40,929 nucleotides of DNA from Pseudomonadota bacterium (lineage in GTDB: Bacteria > Bdellovibrionota > Bacteriovoracia > Bacteriovoracales > Bacteriovoracaceae), in contig JAIYDC010000112.1 in NCBI GenBank assembly GCA_027487685.1, positions 1 through 40,929 on the forward strand. Direction: 5' to 3'. This document shows, one piece after another, positions 7,867-16,300 of the stretch. Positions within the stretch are counted from its first letter, which is position 1. Every line of letters begins with the position of its first letter. The translations under genes and the position numbers were made by a program. The notes below the pieces were generated by a model. That model was not told where the DNA came from and did no database searches. It saw nothing but the letters and a program-made list of their open reading frames with translations.

Positions 7867-8778
7867 TTAGGTCGTACTTTCTTTGAGTGCCATCTCAAGA
7901 GTTGGGAAGCGGAATCGAAACTTCCTTTCCTTAAATCGGACCGGAAGAACTTTCTGGCCGTCCAGAAGGACCTGAGACATTTCACCAAACACCAACTTCA
8001 GAGCGAACGCAGGGGCCGGGGCGAAGGCTGGTCTTCCCAAAGTCTTGCCGAGCTGACGCGCAAATTCCTTACTGGTCGCGGGATAGGGAGATGTTCCATT
8101 AAGAACGCCTTCGACCGACGTATCTCGAACCGCCTGAACATACATTCCGGCAATATCCTCAACATGAATCCAGCTCATGTACTGCTTGCCGGAACCCACT
8201 GGCCCACCGGCACCTAGCTTAAAGATCGGAAGCATTTTCTTCAGTGCTCCTCCGTCTTTACCTATAACTACACCAGTCCGCACGACGGCGACTCGCAGCC
8301 CTAGTTCTCGCGCTTTGAAGGCGGCAACCTCCCAATCCTTACAGATCCGTGCCAAGAAATCATCAGCGGTAGAGGACTGCTCGTTGATATCCTCAGATCC
8401 TCGATTTCCGTAGACACCTATGGCCGATGCGGAAACGAAGACCTTAGGTTTCTTCGGAAGGGCCCGGATCCCTTCTATGAGCTGATTGGTCGCAACGATG
8501 CGCGAGTCATAGATTTTCTTTTTCTGTGCTTCGTCCCAGCGTTTATCTGCGATGCCTTCACCCATAAGATTTATCACACCCTCTACGCCCTCAAAGGCCT
8601 CAGCGGGAGGAGGCGTCGTCGTATCGAGCCACTGAAAATACCGGGGCTTACTCCCCAGATGGAGCGCTCCTTTGGCGATGTTTCGAGTGAGAACAACGAC
8701 CTCGTCTCCACCCTCGATGAGCTGCTTCACAACTCTCTGCCCCACGAATCCCGTGGCACCTGTTACTAGAATTTTCAT
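7867..8778 (-). CDS. TIGR01777-family epimerase (YfcH/SulA-like SDR)
   Basis: A 303-residue extended short-chain dehydrogenase of the TIGR01777 family. The NAD(P) Rossmann motif TGATGFVG is at residues 6-13. The family signatures NLMGEGIADKRW, SASAIGVYGNRG, RTGVVIGKDGGALKKMLPIFKLGAGGPVGSGKQYMSWIHVEDIA and the C-terminal DUF1731 region (FGEMSQVLLDGQKVLPVRF) are all present. The biochemical activity of the family is not settled. A good ribosome site (AAGGTGA) precedes the ATG. It diverges from the MerR regulator gene. From memory, TIGR01777 genes often sit beside MerR/B12-type regulators and photolyase genes, so control by that regulator is likely but inferred. Confidence 0.92.
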   Translation of the reverse strand: MKILVTGATGFVGQRVVKQLIEGGDEVVVLTRNIAKGALHLGSKPRYFQWLDTTTPPPAEAFEGVEGVINLMGEGIADKRWDEAQKKKIYDSRIVATNQLIEGIRALPKKPKVFVSASAIGVYGNRGSEDINEQSSTADDFLARICKDWEVAAFKARELGLRVAVVRTGVVIGKDGGALKKMLPIFKLGAGGPVGSGKQYMSWIHVEDIAGMYVQAVRDTSVEGVLNGTSPYPATSKEFARQLGKTLGRPAFAPAPAFALKLVFGEMSQVLLDGQKVLPVRFKERKFRFRFPTLEMALKESTT

Positions 8779-8791
8779 CGGGTCACCTTTT

Positions 8792-8824
8792 TAAATTTGA
8801 TTCGGTAAAAGTCTAAATTTATTC
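8792..8824. repeat. 22-bp-period direct repeat, possible MerR operator
   Basis: TAAATTTGATTC at 8792-8803 recurs as TAAATTTATTC at 8814-8824, 22 bases apart (two helical turns, or two 11-base units). It lies 13 bases before the epimerase start and about 140 bases before the MerR start, in the divergent region. CarH-type regulators bind arrays of 11-base direct repeats. The middle unit here matches only weakly (TAAAAGTC). The region is AT-rich, so chance is possible. Confidence 0.3.
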
Positions 8825-8961
8825 TAACTAATTAAAGTGAAACGGTTAAGCGGGAAATAGGATTAATTTGACACTGCCGCTATATACAAATTCTCGACAC
8901 CTTAGCAGGAGTTCTAGGAATCCGAGGGGGCAAGGGCTACTGTTAACGGGAGGTGATACAC

Positions 8962-9909
8962 ATGACCAACGATGACGGAAAAAAATTCAACATTCAACTG
9001 GCAGCACAATTATCCGGCCTCTCGGCCCACACCATCCGTGCGTGGGAGAAGCGCTACCAGGCCCTCACTCCTTCGCGAACGGAGAACGGTCGCCGCCTTT
9101 ATACCCCTGCTGAGATCGACCGACTCATTATGCTGGCCCAGCTGACACAACTCGGGACTAATATTAGTCAAATCGCTCGGCTTCCGGACAGCGAACTCCT
9201 GGAGACATACAATAAACTCCGTCAAAACACCGAGCTCCCCCCCCCTCCGGTCTTTTCGAGGAAAGAGCTTAACCCTGAAGACATTCGAGTTCAACTCCTT
9301 GAAGCGGTGGGATCTTATAAGGTCGACGTGATCTCCCAACTCCTGGGGCAAGCGAAGACATCTTTCGCTCCAAAAATCTTCGCTCTCGATATACTCGAGC
9401 CGATTATCCGTGATGTAAGATCCCGCTGCGAGCGAGGACTTTTTCAAGATGCCCAGGCCCAGGCCTTGTTCGCTATTGCGAAGTTCCACGCCGGCAACAT
9501 CATTTATTCACACTTCGAGCGTGGGCTTAAGTCTTCCAATAGGATTGTCCTCACGAGTGCCGAGAAGGAACACCACACCTTCCCCCTTTTGATCAGCGCT
9601 CTTCTTTGCTGCCACTACAAGAAGCATTTTTACTACCTGAACTCGAACCTTCCGGCCCCTAGCATCATCGATGCAGTCAAGGCGACAGAGGCAAATCTTC
9701 TGATACTGAGTGTGCCGGGCCATTGTCACGCCGATGCCGAGATCCTGACGTTTCTCGATGAGGTCATTAATTCCCTCTCTGCCAAAGTGAGAATTTTACT
9801 TCTTGGTGACTTTGACCACGGAGTGCTGAACGTTAACTTACGCTGGAAGAACACCCGAAAGATTCGCAACCACCAGGAGCTTGACGAAGTTCTAGGAGGA
9901 AACCTGTGA
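8962..9909 (+). CDS. MerR-family regulator with degenerate B12-binding domain
   Basis: A 315-residue transcription factor. Residues 9-75 are a MerR winged-helix domain (LAAQLSGLSAHTIRAWEKRYQAL, NGRRLYTPAEIDRL). Residues about 108-315 follow the four-helix plus Rossmann layout of CarH/LitR cobalamin sensors. His205 in E203-x-H205 matches the lower cobalt ligand, but the usual Gly after it is Pro208, the sensor Trp is Cys156 and the Glu-His pair is replaced by Gln/Ala around 166-168. Light sensing by adenosylcobalamin is therefore doubtful. Start: ATG 8962 has a strong GGGAGGTGAT site at 8948-8957; an earlier GTG at 8953 falls inside that site. It overlaps the flavoprotein gene by 4 bases. Confidence 0.88.
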   Translation: MTNDDGKKFNIQLAAQLSGLSAHTIRAWEKRYQALTPSRTENGRRLYTPAEIDRLIMLAQLTQLGTNISQIARLPDSELLETYNKLRQNTELPPPPVFSRKELNPEDIRVQLLEAVGSYKVDVISQLLGQAKTSFAPKIFALDILEPIIRDVRSRCERGLFQDAQAQALFAIAKFHAGNIIYSHFERGLKSSNRIVLTSAEKEHHTFPLLISALLCCHYKKHFYYLNSNLPAPSIIDAVKATEANLLILSVPGHCHADAEILTFLDEVINSLSAKVRILLLGDFDHGVLNVNLRWKNTRKIRNHQELDEVLGGNL

Positions 9910-10790
9910 CCAAAACTGACGTTCTGATCGTGGGCGCGGGTCTCTCGGGCCTTTGCCTGGCCCAGAAGCTGGGACGTAAGACTATCCTAGTCGAAAAATC
10001 CCGCGGAGTCGGTGGGCGTATTGCTACCCGACGCATTGATGACATGGGCCTTGATCACGGGGCCCCACTTCTTCCCGATGACCTCATGATTCGGGATCTT
10101 TTCCGTGAAGCAGGTCTCGGTGGTGCTGAGCGTGCCAATGGCAGTGGTCTCTATCTCCCAGGGGCCATGACTCAGATCCCTAAGGCAATGGCCCGAGGTC
10201 TCGACATAAGAAAATCTACCCGAGTCACATCACTTCGCCGGACTGGGCAAGGATGGCAGGTGGAAACGGATGGCCCAGAGGTCTTTCAAGCGAACGATCT
10301 TGTCATTACAGCACCTCTCCCTCAGGCACTCGAACTTCTGGACCGAAGCCGCATCTCTGTGACAGATGAGCTCCGAAGTATCACTTACACGAAGGCGCTC
10401 ATGGCCTTAATCGTCACCCAGGATATCGTTGCCCCGGACCGAACATTCTCCTCTAGACTCCACTCTCTCCTCTCCATGAGGGAGAGAGGACTTCATCCAC
10501 GTGGGTTTGTTGTGCGTGCTTCCGAAGACCTTTCAGAAGAGTTTTTCGATCAACCTGAGGAACAGGTGCTTGAATTCCTCCGGACTGAATTCCTCATATC
10601 CTTTTCAACACCTCCCGACATAACTTACCAGGAACTTAAGAAATGGCGCTATGTTCTTCCGAAAACCCACCTCTCTGTGCCCTTTGCTGAAGTTTCTGAA
10701 TCGCTCTGGCTTACGGGAGACAGCTTCCGCTACGGTGATGCTCGTGGGGCGATTGTCGGGGCAGAACTACTGGCAGAAAAACTTAACTAG
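9906..10790 (+). CDS. Renalase-like FAD-dependent oxidoreductase
   Basis: A 294-residue flavoprotein with an N-terminal dinucleotide-binding motif (VLIVGAGLSGL, residues 6-16) and the renalase/amine-oxidase signature EKSRGVGGRIATRR soon after. A second FAD contact is near the C-terminus (LWLTGDSFRYGDARGAIVGAELLAEKL). Length and layout fit renalase-type NAD(P)/FAD oxidoreductases, some of which oxidise aberrant dihydronicotinamides; the substrate here is unknown. The GTG start at 9906 overlaps the MerR stop (GTGA) and has AGGAGG six bases upstream, so the two genes are translationally coupled. Such flavoproteins are common in MerR/B12-photolyase clusters, but no photolyase is in this window. 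Confidence 0.85.
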   Translation: MTKTDVLIVGAGLSGLCLAQKLGRKTILVEKSRGVGGRIATRRIDDMGLDHGAPLLPDDLMIRDLFREAGLGGAERANGSGLYLPGAMTQIPKAMARGLDIRKSTRVTSLRRTGQGWQVETDGPEVFQANDLVITAPLPQALELLDRSRISVTDELRSITYTKALMALIVTQDIVAPDRTFSSRLHSLLSMRERGLHPRGFVVRASEDLSEEFFDQPEEQVLEFLRTEFLISFSTPPDITYQELKKWRYVLPKTHLSVPFAEVSESLWLTGDSFRYGDARGAIVGAELLAEKLN

Positions 10791-10821
10791 CTATTTGTTC
10801 TAGTTGGGCGATAATCTTAGA

Positions 10822-11949
10822 ATGAGCAAACGTTCAGGCCTTGTCATGACTGGCGGGGGTGCTAGAGCAGCCTATCAAGTGGGAAGCGTCCGAGCGATCT
10901 ACGAGATCCTCGGAAAGAAAAACCTCCTCTTCGACGTCATTTCCGGCAACTCGGCCGGGGCCATTAACTCTACTTACCTGGGTGCTAACTGTGAAAACTG
11001 GGACGTGGCGACGAAGAACCTCCAGGATCTCTGGCTCAGGGTCAAGCCCCAGGACATTTACGACCTCCGTGCCCGGACCATCTCTGACCTGGGAGTCCGC
11101 TGGATCTCGGGAACCGTTCTCGGGGGACTCTCCTCTAAAGGTAGCTCTGTTAACCACCTCCTAGACACGGCCCCTCTCCGTGCTCTCGCCGAGCGAGAAG
11201 TGGACTTCGCTGATATCAGTAAGAACATTGATCGGCATTTCCTTCACGGTATCTCGCTGTCGACAACGAACTATAACACTGGGACTAACGTTATCTTTTA
11301 TGAAGGAGCTTCTGAGATCAAGGACTGGGCACGCTCAGACCGTTTCTCGTGCCGGACTCAGCTTCGGGTCCAGCACCTCATGGCCTCGGCGGCGATTCCT
11401 TTCTTCTTTCCCCCAGTCCAGATTGAACACAGCTTCTACGGGGACGGATGCATCCGGCAAACGACCCCGCTCTCTCCGGCCATCCACCTCGGTGCAGAGA
11501 AACTCATCGCTATCGGAGTTAGGCATCCGCACCCCAGCGACCGGATGAAGAACCTCGCCTTCGCCCCCTTTTCCACGCCGACCCTGGGTCAGGTGGCCGG
11601 GATTATGCTCAATGCTATCTTCCTGGACTCAATTGACGCCGACGTCGAGCGCCTCCAGCGCATAAACGAGCTTATCCGAGAGGGCGCTCACCCGGAGCTA
11701 AAAATACTTCCGATCCTCATGATAAGGCCCTCACGTGATCTCGGGAAAATGACCTCGAACATCACCGAACATCTGCCGCCAGTCCTGCGCTATCTCTTAA
11801 AAGGTATAGGGGTTTCTGATAACGAAGGCCTAGATCTTCTGAGCTACCTTGCTTTTGACGAGTCCTACACCAGGCCCCTGATGGAGCTTGGTTACGAGGA
11901 TACATTCAAAATGAAAGACGAGATTCTCCGGTTTAACGACGACGCTTAA
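10822..11949 (+). CDS. Patatin-like phospholipase
   Basis: A 375-residue acyl hydrolase of the patatin family, expected to cleave membrane lipids or lipid esters. The oxyanion-hole motif GGGARAAYQVG is at residues 11-21, the catalytic serine is Ser44 in GNSAG, and Asp208 in DG completes the Ser-Asp dyad. There is no signal peptide, so the protein is cytosolic, membrane-associated, or exported by another route. I chose ATG 10822; a TTG at 10804 would add six residues, and neither has a clear ribosome site. It follows the flavoprotein by 31 bases and may share its transcript. Its last 17 bases overlap the helicase gene. Confidence 0.9.
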   Translation: MSKRSGLVMTGGGARAAYQVGSVRAIYEILGKKNLLFDVISGNSAGAINSTYLGANCENWDVATKNLQDLWLRVKPQDIYDLRARTISDLGVRWISGTVLGGLSSKGSSVNHLLDTAPLRALAEREVDFADISKNIDRHFLHGISLSTTNYNTGTNVIFYEGASEIKDWARSDRFSCRTQLRVQHLMASAAIPFFFPPVQIEHSFYGDGCIRQTTPLSPAIHLGAEKLIAIGVRHPHPSDRMKNLAFAPFSTPTLGQVAGIMLNAIFLDSIDADVERLQRINELIREGAHPELKILPILMIRPSRDLGKMTSNITEHLPPVLRYLLKGIGVSDNEGLDLLSYLAFDESYTRPLMELGYEDTFKMKDEILRFNDDA

Positions 11950-13270
11950 TCCCGCGGTTTCGCTTGGGCTTAATAGGGCCTTCATTCCGGATCTCTTTTT
12001 CCGTTTTCTGGCGGCGGGCCTCGCCGCGCAAGCGTGGCGCCTGACCACGGAAAGTCGCTGGCTTTTTCTCCACGACTTTCTTAACGACTTTTTTATCTTC
12101 TTTGAGTTTCGCCTCCGGAATCACATCGAGATTCAGGTGCGCCTGGTTGGCGATGGCCTCGTTAATTTGAGAGATCATCTTGGCATCATGGCCTGCGACA
12201 AGATTATAGACGATTCCCTTCTTTCCACCTCGGGCAACCCGGCCACATCGGTGAAGATAGTAGATGCCTGTTTTCGGTAAACCGTAATTCAAGACCCAGA
12301 CCAGATCCTGGATATCAATCCCTCGGGCTGCGATGTCTGTCGCTACGAGGACCTGGGCCTTTTTCTCAACGAAGGCCTTGATAGCGCCCTCCCGCTCCTT
12401 GATTTCAAGGTCACCATGGAGGAGCTTCATTTTGAGCTTGGGCATCTTTTCAGTGAGATACTTAAAAAGATCCTCGGCCTGATTCTTCTGGTTGGTGAAA
12501 ATAATCCCCCGACCCTGTGCCTGCTTCTCGAGGAACATGCGAACAACCATATCTTTCTCGGCCGGCGTGACCTTCACATTGTAAGTTTCAATCCTAGTCT
12601 GCGGCGCATGAGAGACATCGGAGGCTATTCGAGCAAACTTCACCGACGGGAACTTTTCCACAATGTAGTTTTCAATTTCAGTAGGGAGGGTTGCGGTAAT
12701 AAAGCCGAGCTGGACTACGCTTGGATCAAGGTATTCGATCATGAAATCGAGATCTTTCTTAAAGCCCATGTCGAAGAGCTGATCAGCTTCGTCGAAGATG
12801 ACGTACTGAAGCTGGCCTAAATTAAGTTCTTTTTTTTGAATGGCACTCTTCACTCGTGAGGGTGTCGCGATCAGGATCTCATAGGAGCTATTGGAAACGG
12901 ATTTCATCTTCGCGTTAGTATCTCCGCCCGTAATATCCCGAACCCGGAGTTTCAGGTGGTAGGAGATTCCTTTGAAGACGCTATAAATCTGGGAAGCGAG
13001 TTCTCGCGTAGGAGCGACGATAAGGGCCTTGGGAGCGCCCTTCTGGATGCTAGCGCTGACGCGTTCTTCCTGTTCCTTGAGTTTGCTGACGATCGGTAGG
13101 GCGTAGGCCAATGTCTTGCCTGAACCGGTTTCTGAAAGCACGATGATCGACTTCCGAGCAAGGAGCTCAGGGATAACTCGCTTTTGGACTGGGGTCGCGG
13201 CCTTAAGGCCATGTTCGTCGTAATACGCCGTAAGGCCTGGATGAAGGTCCGCAGAAATGAAGGAAGACAT
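11933..13270 (-). CDS. DEAD-box ATP-dependent RNA helicase
   Basis: A 445-residue DEAD-box helicase that remodels RNA, probably in ribosome assembly or mRNA decay. The motifs are in order: ETGSGKT (Walker A, 47-53), PTREL (88-91), TGG, TPSR, DEAD (160-163), TAT as motif III instead of SAT, then ARGIDI and HRCGRVARGG in the second RecA-like domain. A basic tail of about 65 residues (KKVVKKVVEKKP through KPKRNRGIKRRR) should bind RNA. Members of this type resemble RhlE/DbpA-like helicases, but I cannot fix the subfamily. The 3' end overlaps the patatin gene by 17 bases. Confidence 0.95.
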   Translation of the reverse strand: MSSFISADLHPGLTAYYDEHGLKAATPVQKRVIPELLARKSIIVLSETGSGKTLAYALPIVSKLKEQEERVSASIQKGAPKALIVAPTRELASQIYSVFKGISYHLKLRVRDITGGDTNAKMKSVSNSSYEILIATPSRVKSAIQKKELNLGQLQYVIFDEADQLFDMGFKKDLDFMIEYLDPSVVQLGFITATLPTEIENYIVEKFPSVKFARIASDVSHAPQTRIETYNVKVTPAEKDMVVRMFLEKQAQGRGIIFTNQKNQAEDLFKYLTEKMPKLKMKLLHGDLEIKEREGAIKAFVEKKAQVLVATDIAARGIDIQDLVWVLNYGLPKTGIYYLHRCGRVARGGKKGIVYNLVAGHDAKMISQINEAIANQAHLNLDVIPEAKLKEDKKVVKKVVEKKPATFRGQAPRLRGEARRQKTEKEIRNEGPIKPKRNRGIKRRR

Positions 13271-13426
13271 GACAAGGCCTTTTTAGTTGGTTCTAGCAAA
13301 ATGGGATCTGTTTATCACGCTCCCCTTCCCTTTGTCAGGGAAAGCGGTAAAAAATTCTGAATACCGAGGGAGGGTAAAAGGCCTTACCATCAAAGCTTCA
13401 ACACCCTGTTTCGAGGGAAGGACGTT

Positions 13427-14542
13427 ATGATGAAGCTCATTATTTTGGCCGCCGTTCTGGGTCTGGGCTTTTTTCCCGTTGACTCGTCGGCACAGCTCTT
13501 CAAGCTAGAGACCACCGATTACGGCGCCTTCGCCGGTAATGCCTCCCTCCGAAGTGCCTGGGATTCGGCGCTACTTGAGATTCAAACAGAGGTCAATAAG
13601 GACTTTCCGAGTACCGAAAATCCCCGTCGACTCATGCAGGGCATGGCAAACTCCTCGGTCATGGCGGGTAAGGGCATTGGCTCAGATTACGCCTCAAGGA
13701 TGCAAGTCTTCCTCATCGGCGCAGGGGTCGGAGTCGGGGCCGATATGACAAAAGACAAACAAACCGACTCCGATCTCTCAGGTGTAGGAATCCAGGGAGG
13801 ACTCCTCATTGGGACAAACCTCAGTTGGATGGACGCCGAGAAGATTCTCGGTCTCTACACAGATCGGCTCAATGTCTACGTCAACTGGCTGGGTTATAAC
13901 CTTGACCAGAAAATGGGCGACGGCGATAAAGACCAAATTACCGGAGACTTAAGCTCCTTCGGATTCCACGTGAGTTATGACCTGGTCAAGCCGGTAGGCC
14001 ACAGCATCCTCCGCTGGGGGGGCATTAAGATTCACACGGGCTATGAATACAATACGACGAGATTGACCTTTAAATCATCCCTCTCTGAAGACGTTGACGA
14101 GAACATCGGTGGAATCGGTAACGACGATCATGTCCGTGGAACCATTGAGGGAAAACCGGAAGCGACCATCGATGTGGCAACACAATCCATTCCTATCGAG
14201 ATCTCGACCAACGTCCAGCTCCTCTACTTTCTCTCCATTTATACCGGCCTTGGCGTAGACTTCAACTTCGGCCGTGCCAAGGGTGACGGTTCTCTGAACG
14301 CAACCCCCACCACCCTCAGGTACGACACGGACGACGACTCATCCAACGGAGACGCAGGTGCCGGTGCAACTGTCCAGGCCGAAGCCAACATCGACGGCAC
14401 GGGCAGAGTCGATTCGATTCTGACTCGTGGTTTCGCTGGTCTCCAGATTAATCTTCCCTATATCAACATCTTCGCCCAGGTCGACAAGGCCTTTGGAAAT
14501 GAACTTATCGGCGCGACTGCGGGCCTGCGAATCGTTTACTAG
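13427..14542 (+). CDS. Outer-membrane protein, possibly Lsa36-like
   Basis: A 371-residue protein with a signal peptide (LIILAAVLGLGFFPVDSSAQ, cleavage near residue 23). The mature part has many alternating amphipathic strands ending in a terminal aromatic (GLRIVY), as expected of an outer-membrane beta-barrel. The conserved-looking segment MQGMANSSVMAGKGIGSDYASRMQVFLIGAGVGVGAD resembles what I remember of Lsa36-type surface proteins, which were first named in Leptospira; that link is tentative. Two adjacent ATG codons (13427, 13430) could start it; GAGGGAAGGA lies just upstream. Its end overlaps the convergent thermonuclease gene by 38 bases. Confidence 0.75.
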   Translation: MMKLIILAAVLGLGFFPVDSSAQLFKLETTDYGAFAGNASLRSAWDSALLEIQTEVNKDFPSTENPRRLMQGMANSSVMAGKGIGSDYASRMQVFLIGAGVGVGADMTKDKQTDSDLSGVGIQGGLLIGTNLSWMDAEKILGLYTDRLNVYVNWLGYNLDQKMGDGDKDQITGDLSSFGFHVSYDLVKPVGHSILRWGGIKIHTGYEYNTTRLTFKSSLSEDVDENIGGIGNDDHVRGTIEGKPEATIDVATQSIPIEISTNVQLLYFLSIYTGLGVDFNFGRAKGDGSLNATPTTLRYDTDDDSSNGDAGAGATVQAEANIDGTGRVDSILTRGFAGLQINLPYINIFAQVDKAFGNELIGATAGLRIVY

Positions 14543-15044
14543 ACCTGCGCCATTTCTTGGGTTGAGCAATCCCTCCAAACTTCCACAGACCACGCTTGGC
14601 CCCGCGTGCCTCGGCGAGTGCTCGCAGGAAGCGAAACTTTTCGCTCCGGGAAGAGAAAACAGCATTGGGATAAATGACGGCGCACCCCGCCCTCACTAAC
14701 CGAAAACTCACACCATTTATGTCCCCGAGATAGCGACCGTAAAGGTCGCGGGAACTTAAGCTCGCGACAAATTCGTTCTTGCCTGAAAGTTCCGAAAAGA
14801 GACAGCGCCGGGCGAGAAGGCCCGCGCCGGAGGATCCTGAGAGGTAGGGCTGCTCAAGTTCTGGAGCATCAATCAAGGCAAGACGCAGCCTCAGGCGCTG
14901 GTGCCGGTAGCGAAGGAGCACCGTATCTCCATCAATAACCTCGAGGATTTGAACCCTAAGGTTTAAGGGAAAAAGGTCTGTAAGATCTACTCTTACAAGG
15001 AATAAGCTCAACAAAGGTATAAGGATCTGATAGTGTCCGCCCAC
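14505..15044 (-). CDS. Thermonuclease-family (SNase-like) protein
   Basis: A 179-residue protein with a staphylococcal-nuclease domain, a Ca2+-dependent phosphodiesterase fold. The active-site residues are conserved: Asp38 and Asp40 in VIDGDTV, Arg54, Asp59 and Glu62 in RLALIDAPELEQ, and Arg104 in DLYGR. An N-terminal hydrophobic stretch (ILIPLLSLFLV) suggests a membrane anchor or signal. The C-terminus is basic (KKWRRSSKRFAGPQSRR). Start is GTG 15044, with AAGGAG upstream. Secreted nucleases of this kind degrade DNA or RNA; a role in prey or environmental nucleic acid use is inference. It overlaps the outer-membrane protein gene by 38 bases. Confidence 0.85.
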   Translation of the reverse strand: MGGHYQILIPLLSLFLVRVDLTDLFPLNLRVQILEVIDGDTVLLRYRHQRLRLRLALIDAPELEQPYLSGSSGAGLLARRCLFSELSGKNEFVASLSSRDLYGRYLGDINGVSFRLVRAGCAVIYPNAVFSSRSEKFRFLRALAEARGAKRGLWKFGGIAQPKKWRRSSKRFAGPQSRR

Positions 15045-15114
15045 TCAACTCCTTTACTGGAAACGCAGACGGTTCGCCGTCTTGAAAACAACTTCGCCCA
15101 AAGGATTTTCTACG

Positions 15115-16245
15115 ATGAACGTTCGTTCGGAAGTAAACCAACATTTTAAATTCAAAGTTCAGCACGTTGACAAGCACTGTGGCGCCCGGGCCGGCATCAT
15201 CGAAACTCCTCATGGGCCCATCGAAACTCCGGTCTTTATGCCGGTCGGAACCCACGGTGCGATCAAGGCGCTCCAGCCTAAGGAGCTGGTCGATCTTTCC
15301 ATTGAGATTCTACTCTCTAATACCTACCACCTTCATCTCACACCGGGCTCAGAACTCATCGCGAAGGCGGGAGGACTGCACAAGTTCATGGGTTGGGACA
15401 GGGCGATCCTCACCGACTCCGGGGGCTTTCAGGTTTTCTCACTCCAGAAAAACTCAATCACGGAGGAGGGAGCAAACTTTAAAGGGGCCAAGGGAGAAAA
15501 CGTCCTCCTGACACCTGAGATCTCGATTCAAGTTCAGCAGAACCTCGGGTCCGATATTATGATGGCGTTTGATGAATGCATCCCATTCCCGGCCACAGAA
15601 AAGTATGTGGAGACTTCAATTGCACGCACCCACCGCTGGCTCGACCGCTGTGTCGATGCGTGGAAAAATCCCCAGCAGGCACTCTTCGGTATCGTCCAGG
15701 GTGGCGTCTACGAGAAGTACCGGAAGATCTGCATCGAAGAAGTCACAAAACGTGACCTTCCTGGCTACGCCATAGGAGGCGTCTCCGTCGGAGAGGGCCC
15801 TGAGCACATGGAGCAAATCGTGCGCACCACGGCACCGCTGATGCCGGTCAATAAGCCCCGGTATGTCATGGGAGTGGGAATGCCCGAAGATCTTCTGATG
15901 ATCTGGGAACACGGCATCGATATGAGCGATTGCATCATTCCGACAAAGTTCGGACGCGGAGGAACGCTCTTCACGAACCGTGGCAAAATCCGGATCGAGC
16001 ACAAAAATTACCGCCGGGACTTTTTTCCCATTGAGCCAAACCTCAAAGACTACGTTAATACGAACTTTACGCGGGCGTACATCAAACACCTCTTCGACTC
16101 AAATGAGATCCTGGGCCAGATCCTGGCCACGGCCCACAATATTTCGTTCTATAAGTCGATGGCAACGCGCGCCCGGGAGGCAATCTTTGAAGACCGCTTC
16201 CTGGAGTTTAAGAAGCAGTTCCTTGAGGGATATAAGCGCGACTAA
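15115..16245 (+). CDS. tgt: tRNA-guanine transglycosylase lacking cysteine zinc ligands
   Basis: Tgt swaps guanine 34 of certain tRNAs for preQ1 in queuosine synthesis. The 376-residue protein keeps the catalytic Asp101 (LTDSGGFQ), the nucleophile Asp272 (SDCIIPTKFGR), the bacterial Cys in FDECIPFP and the GGVSVGE loop. The C-terminal C-x-C-x2-C zinc motif is gone: the three Cys positions are Leu310, Asp312 and Asn315, while the fourth ligand His341 (TAHN) remains at the normal spacing of 26 residues. The zinc site is therefore absent or altered. The flanking TRAYIKH...EILGQ matches the family well, so this is not a frameshift. Start ATG 15115 has AAGGA at 15101-15105. Confidence 0.93.
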   Translation: MNVRSEVNQHFKFKVQHVDKHCGARAGIIETPHGPIETPVFMPVGTHGAIKALQPKELVDLSIEILLSNTYHLHLTPGSELIAKAGGLHKFMGWDRAILTDSGGFQVFSLQKNSITEEGANFKGAKGENVLLTPEISIQVQQNLGSDIMMAFDECIPFPATEKYVETSIARTHRWLDRCVDAWKNPQQALFGIVQGGVYEKYRKICIEEVTKRDLPGYAIGGVSVGEGPEHMEQIVRTTAPLMPVNKPRYVMGVGMPEDLLMIWEHGIDMSDCIIPTKFGRGGTLFTNRGKIRIEHKNYRRDFFPIEPNLKDYVNTNFTRAYIKHLFDSNEILGQILATAHNISFYKSMATRAREAIFEDRFLEFKKQFLEGYKRD

Positions 16246-16260
16246 TTCGCAACAAAAGAA

Positions 16261-16292
16261 GAGGCCAGGATGTCGTCAAGCATCCGGGCCTC
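16261..16292. terminator. Hairpin terminator between tgt and the HExxH lipoprotein gene
   Basis: GAGGCC (16261-16266) pairs with GGCCTC (16287-16292) and GGATG (16268-16272) with CATCC (16281-16285). One A-G mismatch separates the two helices and the loop is 8 bases. On the minus strand a T-rich run (TTCTTTTG) follows the stem, so it mainly ends the lipoprotein transcript but may serve both convergent genes. Confidence 0.7.
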
Positions 16293-16300
16293 CCCTTCAT

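Noticed and set aside
8868-8886. TTGACA and TATATA as the MerR promoter
   Set aside because: The spacer is only 7 bases, too short for a sigma-70 promoter.
13326-13342. Small hairpin TTCCCT/AGGGAA upstream of the outer-membrane protein gene
   Set aside because: Six-base-pair stem in a leader region with no T run and no match to a riboswitch I recognise.
13273-13386. AAGGCCTT palindrome at both ends of the helicase-OMP intergenic region
   Set aside because: A short 8-base palindrome easily occurs by chance; no matching pair elsewhere in the region.
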